Part shown: piece after piece, positions 26,401 through 40,800 of the stretch
Numbering within the stretch: position 1 is the first letter of the stretch
Layout: each line of letters begins with the position of its first letter
Source of the DNA: Antedon mediterranea
Lineage: Eukaryota > Echinodermata > Crinoidea > Comatulida > Antedonidae
Reading direction: 5' to 3'
Assembly: GCF_964355755.1 (NCBI RefSeq)
Contig: NC_092675.1
Coordinates: 12,477,312 to 12,541,311 of the forward strand
DNA length: 64,000 nt
Program-made: the position numbers and the translations under genes
The notes under the pieces: generated by a model
What the model saw: only the letters and a program-made list of their open reading frames with translations
The model's database searches: none
What the model was told of the DNA's origin: nothing

Positions 26401-28659
26401 ATAAAAACACCAAAGTCCTTAGAATCACATTATAAAACCGTTTTAGACCATTTTGAGCATTTCGATAACACTTTTCACACAAAAACATCAAAGAGCACAA
26501 AATAGCTTAATATCGTATTTAAAAATGTTTTAGACCATTTTGAGCATTTAGACAAAACTTTTTCACACCAAAGTGCTTAGAATAGCTTCAAATCGCATTT
26601 GGAGACGTTTTAGATCATTTTGTGATTTTAGAAAAAAACTTGTTAACATAAAAGTGCTTAGAATAGCTTCAAATCGCATTTGGAGACATTTTAGACCAAT
26701 TTGTGATTTTCGAAAAAACTTGTCAACATAAAAACACCAAAGTGTTTAGAATAGCTTCAAATCGCATTTGGAGACGTTTTAGACCAATTTGTGATTTTCG
26801 AAAAAACTTATCAACATAAAAACACCAAAGGGTTTAGAATAGCTTCAAATCGCATTTGGAGACGTTTTAGACCATTTTGTGATTTTCGAAAAAAATTGTT
26901 AACATAAAAACACCAAAGTGCTTAGAATCACATTATAAAACCGTTTTAGACCATTTGAGCATTTCGATAACACTTTTCACACAAAAACATCAAAGAGCAC
27001 AAAATAGCTTAATATCGTATTTAAAAATGTTTTAGACCATTTTGAGCATTTAGACAAAACTTTTTCACACAAAACACCAAAGTGCTTAGAATAGCTTCAA
27101 ATCGCATTTGGAGACGTTTTAGACCAATTTGTGATTTTCGAAAAAACTTATCAACATAAAAACACCAAAGGGTTTAGAATAGCTTCAAATCGCATTTGGA
27201 GACGTTTTAGACCATTTTGTGATTTTCGAAAAAAACTTGTTAACATAAGAACACCAAAGTGCTTAGAATAGCTTCAAATCGCATTTGGAGACGTTTTAGA
27301 CCATTTTGTGATTTTCGAAAAAACTTGTTAACATAAAAACACCAAAGTGCTTAGAATAGCTTCAAATCGTATTTGGAGACGTTTTAGACCATTTTGTGAT
27401 TTTCGAAAAAACTTGTTAACATAAAAACACCAAAGTTCTTAGAATAGCTTCAAATCGCATTTGGAGACGTTTTAGACCATTTTGTGCATTTCGATGAAAC
27501 TTGGTTACACAAAAACATCAAAGTGCTTAAAATCACATTATAAACCGTTTTAGACCATTGTGAGCATTTCGATAACACTTTTCACACAAAAACATCAAAG
27601 AGCACAAAATAGCTTAATATCGTATTTAAAAACGTTTTAGACCATTTTGAGCATTTCGACAAAACTTTTTCACACAAAACACCAAAGTGCTTAGAATAAT
27701 TTCAAATCGCATTTGGAGACGTTTTAGACCAATTTGTGCATTTCGATGAAACTTCGTTACACAAAAACATCAAAGTGCTTAAAATCACATTATAAACCGT
27801 TTTAGACCATTTTGAGCATTTCGATAACACTTTTTCACACAAAAACATCAAAGAGCACAAAATAGCTTAATATCGTATTTAAAAACGTTTTAGACCATTT
27901 TGAGCATTTCGACAAAACTTTTTCACACAAAACACCAAAGTGCTTAGAATAGCTTCAAATCGCATTTGGAGACGTTTTAGACCATTTTGTGATTTTAGAA
28001 AAAACTTGTTAACATAAAAACACCAAAGTGCTTAGAATAGCTTCAAATCGTATTTGAAGACGTTTTAGACCATTTTGTGATTTTCGAAAAAACTTGTTAA
28101 CATAAAAACACCAAAGTGCTTAGAATAGCTTAAAATCGTATTTGGAGACGTTTTAGACCATTTTGTGATTTTCGAAAAAACTTGGTTACACAAAAACATC
28201 AAAGTGCTTAAAATCACATTATAAACCGTTTTAGACCATTTTGAGCATTTCTATAACACTTTTCACACAAAAACATCAAAGAGCACAAAATAGCTTAATA
28301 TCGTATTTAAAAACGTTTTAGACCATTTTGAGCATTTCGACAAAACTTTTTCACACAAAACACCAAAGTGCTTAGAATAGCTTCAAATCGCATTTGGAGA
28401 CGTTTTAGACCATTTTGTTATTTTCGAAAAAACTTGTTAACATAAAAACACCAAAGTGCTTAGAATAGCTTCAAATCGCATTTGGAGACGTTTTAGACCA
28501 TTTTGTGATTTTCGAAAAAACTTGGTTACACAAAAACATCAAATTGCTTAAAATCACATTATAAACCGTTTTAGACCATTTTGAGCATTTCGATAACACT
28601 TTTCACACAAAAATATCAAAGAGCACAAAATAGCTTAATATCGTATTTAAAAACGTTTT

Positions 28660-30020
28660 AGACCATTTTGAGCATTTCGACAAAACTTGTTAACATAAAA
28701 ACACCAAAGTGCTTAGAATAGCTTCAAATCGCATTTGGAGACGTTTTAGACCATTTTGTGATTTTCGAAAAAAATTGTTAACATAAAAACACCAAAGTTC
28801 TTAGAATCACATTATAAACCGTTTTAGACCATTTTCAGCATTTCGATAACAATTTTCACACAAAAACATCAAAGAGCACAAAATAGCTTAATATCGTATT
28901 TAAAAATGTTTTAGACCATTTTGAGCATTTAGACAAAACTTTTTCACACAAAACACCAAAGTGCTTAGAATAGCTTCAAATCGTATTTGGAGACGTTTTA
29001 GACCATTTTGAGATTTTCGAAAAAACTTGGTTACACAAAAACATCAAAGTGCTTAAAATCACATTATAAACCGTTTTAGACCATTTTGAGCATTTCTATA
29101 ACACTTTTCACACAAAAACATCAAAGAGCACAAAATAGCTTAATATCGTATTTAAAAACGTTTTAGACCATTTTGAGCATTTCGACAAAACTTTTTCACA
29201 CAAAACACCAAAGTGCTTAGAATAGCTTCAAATCGCATTTGGAGACGTTTTAGACCATTTTGTGATTTTCGAAAAAACTTGTTAACATAAAAACACCAAA
29301 GTGCTTAGAATAGCTTCCAATCGTATTTGGAGACGTTTTAGACCATTTTGAGCATTTCGACAAAACTTGTTAACATAAAAACACCAAAGTGCTTAGAATA
29401 GCTTCAAATCGCATTTGGAGACGTTTTAGACCATTTTGTGATTTTCGAAAAAAATTGTTAACATAAAAACACCAAAGTGCTTAGAATCACATTATAAACC
29501 GTTTTAGACCATTTTCAGCATTTCGATAACAATTTTCACACAAAAACATCAAAGAGCACAAAATAGCTTAATATCGTATTTAAAAATGTTTTAGACCATT
29601 TTGAGCATTTAGACAAAACTTTTTCACACAAAACACCAAAGTGCTTAGAATAGCTTCAAATCGTATTTGGAGACGTTTTAGACCATTTTGAGATTTTCGA
29701 AAAAACTTGGTTACACAAAAACATCAAAGTGCTTAAAATCACATTATAAACCGTTTTAGACCATTTTGAGCATTTCGATAACACTTTTCACACAAAAACA
29801 TCAAAGAGCACAAAATAGCTTAATATCGTATTTAAAAACGTTTTAGACCATTTTGAGCATTTCGACAAAACTTTTTCACACAAAACACCAAAGTGCTTAG
29901 AATAGCTTCAAATCGCATTTGGAGACGTTTTAGACCAAGTTGTGCATTTCGATGAAACTTGGTTACACAAAAACATCAAAGTGCTTAAAATCACATTATA
30001 AACCGTTTTAGACCATTTTG
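28660..30020. repeat. 680-bp tandem duplication within satellite B
   Basis: The rare variant ATTTTCAGCA occurs at 28831 and 29511. The surrounding order of type 1, 2, 3 and 1 monomers, including CAAAACTTGTTAACAT after a type 3 start, repeats with the same 680-bp offset. Confidence 0.82.
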
Positions 30021-33000
30021 AGCATTTCGATAACACTTTTCACACAAAAACATCAAAGAGCACAAAATAGCTTAATATCGTATTTAAAAACATTTTAGAC
30101 CATTTTGAGCATTTAGACAAAACTTTTTCATACAAAACACCAAAGTGCTTAGAATAGCTTCAAATCGCATTTGGAGACGTTTTAGACCATTTTGTGATTT
30201 TCGAAAAAACTTGTTAACATAAAAAAACCAAAGTGCTTAGAATAGCTTCCAATCGTATTTGGAGACGTTTTAGACCATTTTGTGATTTTCGAAAAAACTT
30301 GTTAACATAAAAACACCAAAGTGCTTAGAATAGCTTCAAATCGTATTTGGAGACGTTTTAGACAATTTTGTGCATTTCGATGAAACTTGGTTACACAAAA
30401 ACATCAAAGTGCTTAAAATCACATTATAAACCGTTTTAGACCATTTTGAGCATTTCGATAACATTTTTCACACAAAAACATCAAAGAGCACAAAATAGCT
30501 TAATATCGTATTTAAAAACGTTTTAGACCATTTTGAGCATTTCGACAAAACTTTTTCACACAAAACACCAAAGTGCTTAGAATAGCTTCAAATCGCATTT
30601 GGAGACGTTTAGACCATTTTGTGATTTTCGAAAAAACTTGTTAACATTAAAACATCAAAGTGTACAGAATAGCTTCAAATCGCATTTGGAGACGTTTTAG
30701 ACCAATTTGTGATTTTCGAAAAAACTTGTTAACATAAAAACACGAAAGTGCTTAGAATAGCTTCAAATCGCATTTGGAGACGTTTTAGACCATTTTGAGA
30801 TTTTCGAAAAAACTTGGTTACACAAAAACATCAAAGTGCTTAAAATCACATTATAATCCGTTTTAGACCATTTTGAGCATTTCGATAACACTTTTCACAC
30901 AAAAACATCAAAGAGCACAAAATAGCTTAATATCGTATTTAAAAACATTTTAGACCATTTTGAGCATTTAGACAAAACTTTTTCATACAAAACACCAAAG
31001 TGCTTAGAATAGCTTCAAATCGCATTTGGAGACGTTTTAGACCATTTTGTGATTTTTGAAAAAACTTGTTAACATAAAAACACCAAAGTGCTTAGAATAG
31101 CTTCAAATCGCATTTGGAGACGTTTTAGACCATTTTGTGATTTTCCAAAAAACTTGTTAACATAAAAACACCAAAGTGCTTAGAATAGCTTCAAATCGCA
31201 TTTGGAGACGTTTTAGACCAATTTGTGATTTTCGCAAAAACTTATCAACATAAAAACACCAAAGGGTTTAGAATAGCTTCAAATCGCATTTGGAGACGTT
31301 TTAGACCATTTTGTGATTTTCGAAAAAACTTGTTAACATAAAAACACCAAAGTGCTTAGAGTAGCTTCAAATCGCATTTGGAGACGTTTTAGACCATTTT
31401 GTGATTTTCGAAAAAAATTGTTAACATAAAAACACCAAAGTGCTTAGAATCACATTATAAACCGTTTTAGACCATTTTGAGCATTTCGATAACACTTTTC
31501 ACACAAAAACATCAAAGAGCACAAAATAGCTTAATATCGTATTTAAAAATGTTTTAGACCATTTTGAGCATTTAGACAAAACTTTTTCACACAAAACACC
31601 AAAGTGCTTAGAATAGCTTCAAATCGCATTTGGAGACGTTTTAGACCATTTTGTGATTTTCAAAAAAACTTGTTAACATAAACACACCAAAGTGCTTAGA
31701 ATAGCTTCTAATCGCATTTGGAGACATTTTAGACCAATTTGTGATTTTCGAAAAAACTTGTCAACATAAAAACACCAAAGGGTTTAGAATAGCTTCAAAT
31801 CGCATTTGGAGACGTTTTAGACCAATTTGTGATTTTCGAAAAAACTTATCAACATAAAAACACCAAAGGGTTTAGAATAGCTTCAAATCGCATTTGGAGA
31901 CGTTTTAGACCATTTTGTGATTTTCGAAAAAACTTGTTAACATAAAAACACCAAAGTGCTTAGAATAGCTTCAAATCGCATTTAGAGACGTTTTAGACCA
32001 TTTTGTGATTTTCGAAAAAACTTGTTGACATAAAAACACGAAAGTGCTTAGAATAGCTTCAAATCGCAGTTGGAAACTTTTTAGACCATTTTGTGATTTT
32101 CGAAAAAAATTGTTTACATAAAAACACCAAAGTGCTTAGAATCACATTATAAACCGTTTTAGACCATTTTGAGCATTTCGATAACAATTTTCACACAAAA
32201 ACATCAAAGAGCCCAAAATAGCTTAATATCGTATTTAAAAATGTTTTAGACAATTTTGAGCATTTAGATAAAACTTTTTCACACAAAACACCAAAGTGCT
32301 TAGAATAGCTTCAAATCGCATTTGGAGACGTTTTAGACAATTTTGTGATTTTCGAAAAAACTTGTTAACATAAAAACACCAAAGTGCTTAGAATAGCTTC
32401 CAATCGTATTTGGAGACGTTTTAGACCATTTTGAGCATTTAGACAAAACTTTTTCCCACCAAAGTGCTTAGAATAGCTTCAAATCGCATTTGGAGACGTT
32501 TTAGATCATTTTGTGATTTTAGAAAAAAACTTGTTAACATAAAAACACGAAAGTGCTTAGAATAGCTTCAAATCGCATTTGGAGACGTTTTAGACCATTT
32601 TGTGCATTTCGATGAAACTTGGTTACACAAAAACATCAAAGTGCTTAAAATCACATTATAAACCGTTTTAGACCATTTTGAGCATTTCGATAACACTTTT
32701 CACACAAAAACATCAAAGAGCACAAAATAGCTTAATATCGTATTTAAAAACGTTTTCGACCATTTTGAGCATTTCGACAAAACTTTTTCACACAAAACAC
32801 CAAAGTGCTTAGAATAGCTTCAAATCGCATTTGGAGACGTTTTAGACCAATTTGTGCATTTCGATGAAACTTGGTTACACAAAAACATCAAAGTGCTTAA
32901 ACCACATTATAAATCGTTTTAGACCATTTTTAGCATTTCGATAACACTTTTTCACACAAAACACCAAAGTGCTTAGAATAGCTTCAAATCGCATTTGGAG

Positions 33001-35089
33001 ACGTTTTAGACCATTTTGTGATTTTCGAAAAAACTTGTTAACATAAAAACACCAAAGTGATTAGAATAGCTTCAAATAGCATTTGGAGATGTTTTAGACC
33101 ATTTTGTGATTTTCGAAAAAAATTGTTAACATAAAAACACCAAAGTGATTAAAATAGCTTCAAATCGCATTTGGAGACGTTTTAGACCATTTTGTGGTTT
33201 TCGAAAAAAACTTGTTAACATAAAAACACCAAAGTGCTTAGAATAGCTTCAAATCGCATTTGGAGACGTTTTAGACCATTTTGTGCATTTCGATGAAACT
33301 TGGTTACACAAAAACATCAAAGTGCTTAAAATCACATTATAAACCGTTTTAGACCATTTTGAGCATTTCGATAACACTGTTCACACAAAAACATCAAAGA
33401 ACACAAAATAGCTTAATATCGTATTTAAAAACGTTTTAGACCATTTTGAGCATTTCGACAAAACTTTTTTACACAAAAGACCAAAGTGCTTAGAATAATT
33501 TCAAATCGCATTTGGAGACGTTTTCGACCAATTTGTGCATTTCGATGAAATTTCGTTACACAAAAACATCAAAGTGCTTAAAATCACATTATAAACCGTT
33601 TTAGACCATTTTGAGCATTTCGATAACACTTTTTCACACAAAACACCAAAGTGCTTAGAATAGCTTCAAATCGCATTTGAAGACGTTTTAGACCATTTTG
33701 TGATTTTCGAAAAAACTTGTTAACATAAAAACACCAAAGTGATTAGAATAGCTTCAAATCGCATTTGGAGATGTTTTAGACCATTTTGTGATTTTCGAAA
33801 AAACTTGTTAACATAAAAACACCAAAGTGCTTAGAATAGCTTCAAATCGCATTTGGAGACGTTTTAGACCAATTTGTGATTTTCGAAAAAAATTGTCAAC
33901 ATAAAAACACCAAAGTGTTTATAATAGCTTCAAATCGCATTTGGAGACGTTTTAGACCAATTTGTGATTTTCGCAAAAACTTATCAACATAAAAACACCA
34001 AAGGGTTTAGAATAGCTTCAAATCGCATTTGGAGGCGTTTTAGACCATTTTGTGATTTTCTAAAAAACTTGTTAACATAAAAACACCAAAGTGCCTAGAA
34101 TAGCTTCAAATCGCATTTGGAGACGTTTTAGACCATTTTGTGATTTTCGAAAAAAAATTGTTAACATAAAAACACCAAAGTGCTTTAGAATCACATTATA
34201 AACCGTTTTAGACCATTTTGAGCATTTCGATAACACTTTTCACACAAAAACATCAAAGAGCACAAAATAGCTTAATATCGTATTTAAAAATGTTTTAGAC
34301 CATTTTGAGCATTTAGACAAAACTTTTTCACACAAAACACCAAAGTGCTTAGAATAGCTTCAAATCGCATTTGGAGACGTTTTAGACCATTTTGTGATTT
34401 TCGAAAAAACTTGTTAACATAAACACACCAAAAGGCTTAGAATAGCTTCTAATCGCATTTGGAGACATTTTAGACCAATTTGTGATTTTCGAAAAAACTT
34501 GTCAACATAAAAACACCAAAGGGTTTAGAATAGCTTCAAATCGCATTTGGAGACGTTTTAGACCAATTTGTGATTTTCGAAAAAACTTATCAACATAAAA
34601 ACACCAAAGTTCTTAGAATCACATTATAAACCGTTTTAGACCATTTTGAGCATTTCGATAACAATTTTCACACAAAAACATCAAAGAGCACAAAATAGCT
34701 TAATATCGTATTTAAAAACGTTTTAGACCATTTTGAGCATTTCGACAAAACTTTTTCACACTAAACACAAAAGTGCTTAGAATAGCTTCAAATCGCATTT
34801 GGAGACGTTTTAGACCAATTTGTGCATTTCGATGAAACTTGGTTACACAAAAACATCAAAGTGCTTAAAATCACATTATAAACCGTTTTAGACCATTTTG
34901 AGCATTTCGATAACACTTTTCACACAAAAACATCAAAGAGCACAAATTAGCTTAATATCGTATTTAAAAACGTTTTAGACCATTTTGAGCATTTCGACAA
35001 AACTTTTTCACACAAAACACCAAAGTGCTTAGAATAGCTTCAAATCGCATTTGGAGACGTTTTAGACCATTTTGTGATTTTCGAAAAAA

Positions 35090-37800
35090 CTTGTTAACAT
35101 AAAAACACTAAAGTGCTTAGAATAGCTTCAAATCGCATTTGGAGACGTTTTAGACCATTTTGAGCATTTAGAAAAAACTTTTTCACACCAAAGTGCTTAG
35201 AATAGCTTCAAATCCCATTTGGAGACGTTTTAGATCATTTTGTGATTTTAGAAAAAAACTTGTTAACATAAAAACACCAAAGTGCTTAGAATAGCTTAAA
35301 ATCGTATTTGGAGACGTTTTAGACCATTTTGTGATTTTCGAAAAAACTTGGTTACACAAAAACATCAAAGTGCTTAAAATCACATTATAAACCGTTTTAG
35401 ACCATTTTGAGCATTTCTATAACACTTTTCACACAAAAACATCAAAGAGCACAAAATAGCTTAATATCGTATTTAAAAACGTTTTAGACCATTTTGAGCA
35501 TTTCGACAAAACTTTTTCACACAAAAACACCAAAGTGCTTAGAATAGCTTCAAATCGCATTTGGAGACGTTTTAGACCATTTTGTGATTTTCGAAAAAAC
35601 TTGTTAACATAAAAACACCAAAGTGCTTAGAATAGCTTCAAATCGCAATTGGAGACGTTTTAGACCATTTTAGTGATTTTCGAAAAAACTTGGTTACACA
35701 AAAACATCAAATTGCTTAAAATCACATTATAAACCGTTTTAGACCATTTTGAGCATTTCGATAACACTTTTCACACAAAAACATCAAAGAGAACAAAATA
35801 GCTTAATATCGTATTTAAAAACGTTTTAGACCATTTTGAGCATTTCGACAAAACTTGTTAACATAAAAACACCAAAGTCCTTAGAATAGCTTCAAATCGC
35901 ATTTGGAGACGTTTTAGACCGTTTTGTGATTTTCGAAAAAAATTGTTAACATAAAAAAACCAAAGTGCTTAGAATCACATTATAAACCGTTTTAGACCAT
36001 TTTGAGCATTTCGATAACAATTTTCACACAAAAACATCAAAGAGCACAAAATAGCTTAATATCGTATTTAAAAATGTTTTAGACGATTTTGAGCATTTAG
36101 ACAAAACTTTTTCACACAAAACACCAAAGTGCTTAGAATAGCTTCAAATCGTTTTTGGAGACGTTTTAGACCATTTTGAGATTTTCGAAAAAACTTGGTG
36201 ACACAAAAACATCAAAGTGCTTAAAATCACATTATAAACCGTTTTAGACCATTTTGAGCATTTCGATAACACTTTTCACACAAAAACATCAAAGAGCACA
36301 AAATAGCTTAATATCGTATTTAAAAACGTTTTAGACCATTTTGAGCATTTCGACAAAACTTTTTCACACAAAACACCAAAGTGCTTAGAATAGCTTCAAA
36401 TCGCATTTGGAGACGTTTTAGACCATTTTGTGATTTTCGAAAAAACTTGTTAACATAAAAACACTAAAGTGCTTAGAATAGCTTCAAATCGCATTTGGAG
36501 ACGTTTTAGACCATTTTGAGCATTTAGAAAAAACTTTTTCACACCAAAGTGCTTAGAATAGCTTCAAATCCCATTTGGAGACGTTTTAGATCATTTTGTG
36601 ATTTTCGAAAAAAACTTGTTAACATAAAAACACCAAAGTGCTTAGAATAGCTTAAAATCGTATTTGGAGACGTTTTAGACCATTTTGTGATTTTCGAAAA
36701 AGCTTGGTTACACAAAAACATCAAAGTGCTTAAAATCACATTATAAACCATTTTAGACCATTTTGAGCATTTCTATAACACTTTTCACACAAAAACATCA
36801 AAGAGCACAAAATAGCTTAATATCGTATTTAAAAACGTTTTAGACCATTTTGAGCATTTCGACAAAACTTTTTCACACAAAACACCAAAGTGCTTAGAAT
36901 AGCTTCAAATCGCATTTGGAGACGTTTTAGACCATTTTGTGATTTTCGAAAAAACTTGTTAACATAAAAACACCAAAGTGCTTAGAATAGCTTCAAATCG
37001 CAATTGGAGACGTTTTAGACCATTTTAGTGATTTTCGAAAAAACTTGGTTACACAAAAACATCAAATTGCTTAAAATCACATTATAAACCGTTTTAAACC
37101 ATTTTGAGCATTTCGATAACACTTTTCACACAAAAACATCAAAGAGCACAAAATAGCTTAATATCGTATTATCAACGTTTTAGACCATTTTGAGCATTTC
37201 GACAAAACTTGTTAACATAAAAACACCAAAGTGCTTAGAATAGCTTCAAATCGCATTTGGAGACGTTTTAGACCGTTTTGTGATTTTCGAAAAAAATTGT
37301 TAACATAAAAAAACCAAAGTGCTTAGAATCACATTATAAACCGTTTTAGACCATTTTGAGCATTTCGATAACAATTTTCACACAAAAACATCAAAGAGCA
37401 CAAAATAGCTTAATATCGTATTTAAAAATGTTTTAGACCATTTTGAGCATTTAGACAAAACTTTTTCACACAAAACACCAAAGTGCTTAGAATAGCTTCA
37501 AATCGTTTTTGGAGACGTTTTAGACCATTTTGAGATTTTCGAAAAAACTTGGTGACACAAAAACATCAAAGTGCTTAAAATCACATTATAAACCGTTTTA
37601 GACCATTTTGAGCATTTCGATAACACTTTTCACACAAAAACATCAAAGAGCACAAAATAGCTTAATATCGTATTTAAAAACGTTTTAGACCATTTTGAGC
37701 ATTTCGACAAAACTTTTTCACACAAAACACCAAAGTGCTTAGAATAGCTTCAAATCGCATTTGGAGACGTTTTAGACCAATTTGTGCATTTCGATGAAAC
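35090..37800. repeat. 1355-bp tandem duplication within satellite B
   Basis: Shared rare variants recur at offsets of 1354-1356 bp: ACACTAAAG at 35105 and 36461, CAATTGGAGACG at 35646 and 37001, GTTTTTGGAG at 36151 and 37505, and GGTGACAC at 36197 and 37551. The two copies differ by a few one-base indels and one short truncation near 37165. Confidence 0.87.
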
Positions 37801-40800
37801 TTGGTTACACAAAAACATCAAAGTGCTTAAAATCACATTATAAATCGTTTTAGACCATTTTGAGCATTTCGATAACACTTTTCACACAAAAACATCAAAG
37901 AGCACAAAATAGCTTAATATCGTATTTAAAAACGTTTTAGACTATTTTGAGCATTTAGACAAAACTTTTTCACACAAAACACCAAAGTGCTTAGAATAGC
38001 TTCAAATCGCATTTGGAGACGTTTTAGACCATTTTCTGATTTTCGAAAAAACTGGTTAACATAAAAACACCAAAGTGCTTAGAATAGCTTCAAATCGTAT
38101 TTGGAGACGTTTTAGACCATTTTGTGATTTTCGAAAAAACTTGTTAACATAAAAACACCAAAGTGCTTAGAATAGCTTCAAATCGCATTTGGAGACATTT
38201 TAGACCAATTTGTGATTTTCGAAAAAACTTGTCAACATAAAAACACCAAAGTGTTTAAAATAGCTTCAAATCGCATTTGGAGACGTTTTAGACCAATTTG
38301 TGATTTTCGAAAAAACTTATCAACATAAAAACACGAAAGTGCTTAGAATAGCTTCAAATCGCATTTGGAAACGTTTTAGACCATTTTGTGATTTTCGAAA
38401 AAACTTGTTAACATAAAAACACCAAAGTGCTTAGAATAGCTTCAAATCGTATTTGGAGACGTTTTAGACCATTTTGTGATTTTCGAAAAAAATTGTTTAC
38501 ATAAAAACACCAAAGTGCTTAGAATCACATTATAAACCGTTTTAGACCATTTTGAGCATTTCGATAACAATTTTCACACAAAAACATCAAAGAGCACAAA
38601 ATAGCTTAATATCGTATTTAAAAATGTTTTAGACCATTTTGAGCATTTAGATAAAACTTTTTCACACAAAACACCAAAGTGCTTAGAATAGCTTCAAATC
38701 GCATTTGGAGACGTTTTAGACCATTTTGTGATATTTGAAAAAACTGGTTAACATAAAAACACCAAAGTGCTTAGAATAGCTTCAAATCGCATTTGGAGAC
38801 GTTTTAGACGATTTGGTGATTTTCGAAAAAACTTGTTAACATAAAAACACCAAAGTGCTTAGAATAGCTTCAAATCGTATTTGGAGACGTTTTAGACCAT
38901 TTTGAGATTTTCGAAAAAACTTGGTTACACAAAAACATAAAAGTGCTTAAAATCACATTATAAACCGTTTTAGACCATTTTGAGCATTTCGATAACACTT
39001 TTCACACAAAAACATCAAAGAGCACAAAATAGCTTAATATCGTATTTAAAAACGTTTTAGACCATTTTGAGCATTTCGACAAAACTTTTTCACACAAAAC
39101 ACCAAAGTGCTTAGAATAGCTTCAAATCGCATTTGGAGACGTTTTAGACCAATTTGTGCATTTCGATGAAACTTGGTTACACAAAAACATCAAAGTGCTT
39201 AAAATCACATTATAAATCGTTTTAGACCATTTTGAGCATTTCGATAACACTTTTCACACAAAAACATCAAACAGCACAAAATAGCTTAATATCGTATTTA
39301 AAAACGTTTTAGACCATTTTGAGCATTTAGACAAAACTTTTTCACACAAAACACCAAAGTGCTTAGAATAGCTTCAAATCGCATTTGGAGACGTTTTAGA
39401 CCATTTTGAGATTTTCGAAAAAACTTGTTAACATAAAAACACCAAAGTGCTTAGAATAGCTTCAAATCGCATTTGGAGACGTTTTAGACCATTTTGTGCA
39501 TTTCGATGAAACTTGGTTACACAAAAACATCAAAGTGCTTAAAATCACATTATAAACCGTTTTAGACCATTTTGAGCATTTCGATAACAGTTTTCACACA
39601 AAAACATCAAAGAGCACAAAATAGCTTAATATCGTATTTAAAAACGTTTTAGACCATTTTGAGCATTTCGACAAAACTTTTTCACACAAAACACCAAAGT
39701 GCTTAGAATAGCTTCATATCGCATTTGGAGACGTTTTAGACCATTTTGTGATTTTCGAAAAAACTTGTTAACATAAAAACACGAAAGTGCTTAGAATAGC
39801 TTCAAATCGCATTTCGAAACGTTTTAGACCATTTTGTGATTTTCGAAAAAACTTGTTAACATAAAAACACCAAAGTGCTTAGAATAGCTTCAAATCGTAT
39901 TTGGAGACGTTTTAGACCATTTTGTGATTTTCGAAAAAATTGTTTACATAAAAACACCAAAGTGCTTAGAATCACATTATAAACCGTTTTAGACCATTTT
40001 GAGCATTTCGATAAAAATTTTCACACAAAAACATCAAAGAGCACAAAATAGCTTAATATCGTATTTAAAAATGTTTTAGACAATTTTGAGCATTTAGACA
40101 AAACTTTTTCACACAAAACACCAAAGTGCTTAGAATAGCTTCAAATCGCATTTGGAGACGTTTTAGACCATTTTGTGATTTTTGAAAAAACTTGTTAACA
40201 TAAAAACACCAAAGTGCTTAGAATAGCTTCAAATCGCATTTGGAGACGTTTTAGACCATTTTGTGATTTTCGAAAAAACTTGTTAACATAAAAACACCAA
40301 AGTGCTTAGAATAGCTTCAAATCGTATTTGGAGACGTTTTAGACCATTTTGAGCATTTAGACAAAACTTTTTCACACCAAAGTGCTTAGAATAGCTTCAA
40401 ATCGCATTTGGAGACGTTTTAGATCATTTTGTGATTTTAGAAAAAAACTTGTTAACATAAAAACACCAAAGTGTTCAGAATAGCTTCAAATCGCATTTGG
40501 AGACGTTTTAGACCATTTTGTGCATTTCGATGAAACTTGGTTACACAAAAACATCAAAGTGCTTAAAATCACCTTATAAACCGTTTTAGACCATTTTGAG
40601 CATTTCGATAACACTGTTCACACAAAAACATCAAAGAGCACAAAATAGCTTAATATCGTATTTAAAAACTTTTTAGACCATTTTGAGAATTTCGACAAAA
40701 CTTTTTTACACAAAACACCAACGTGCTTAGAATAATTTCAAATCGCATTTGGAGACGTTTTAGACCAATTTGTGCATTTCGATGAAATTTCGTTACACAA

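Noticed and set aside
35183-36751. Minus-strand open frames of 66 and 70 codons (35183-35383 and 36539-36751)
   Set aside because: Both translate satellite B monomers, repeat the same peptide phrases (SKHFGVFMLTSFF, FSKITKWSKT), and are two copies of the 1355-bp duplication. No start context or coding signal.
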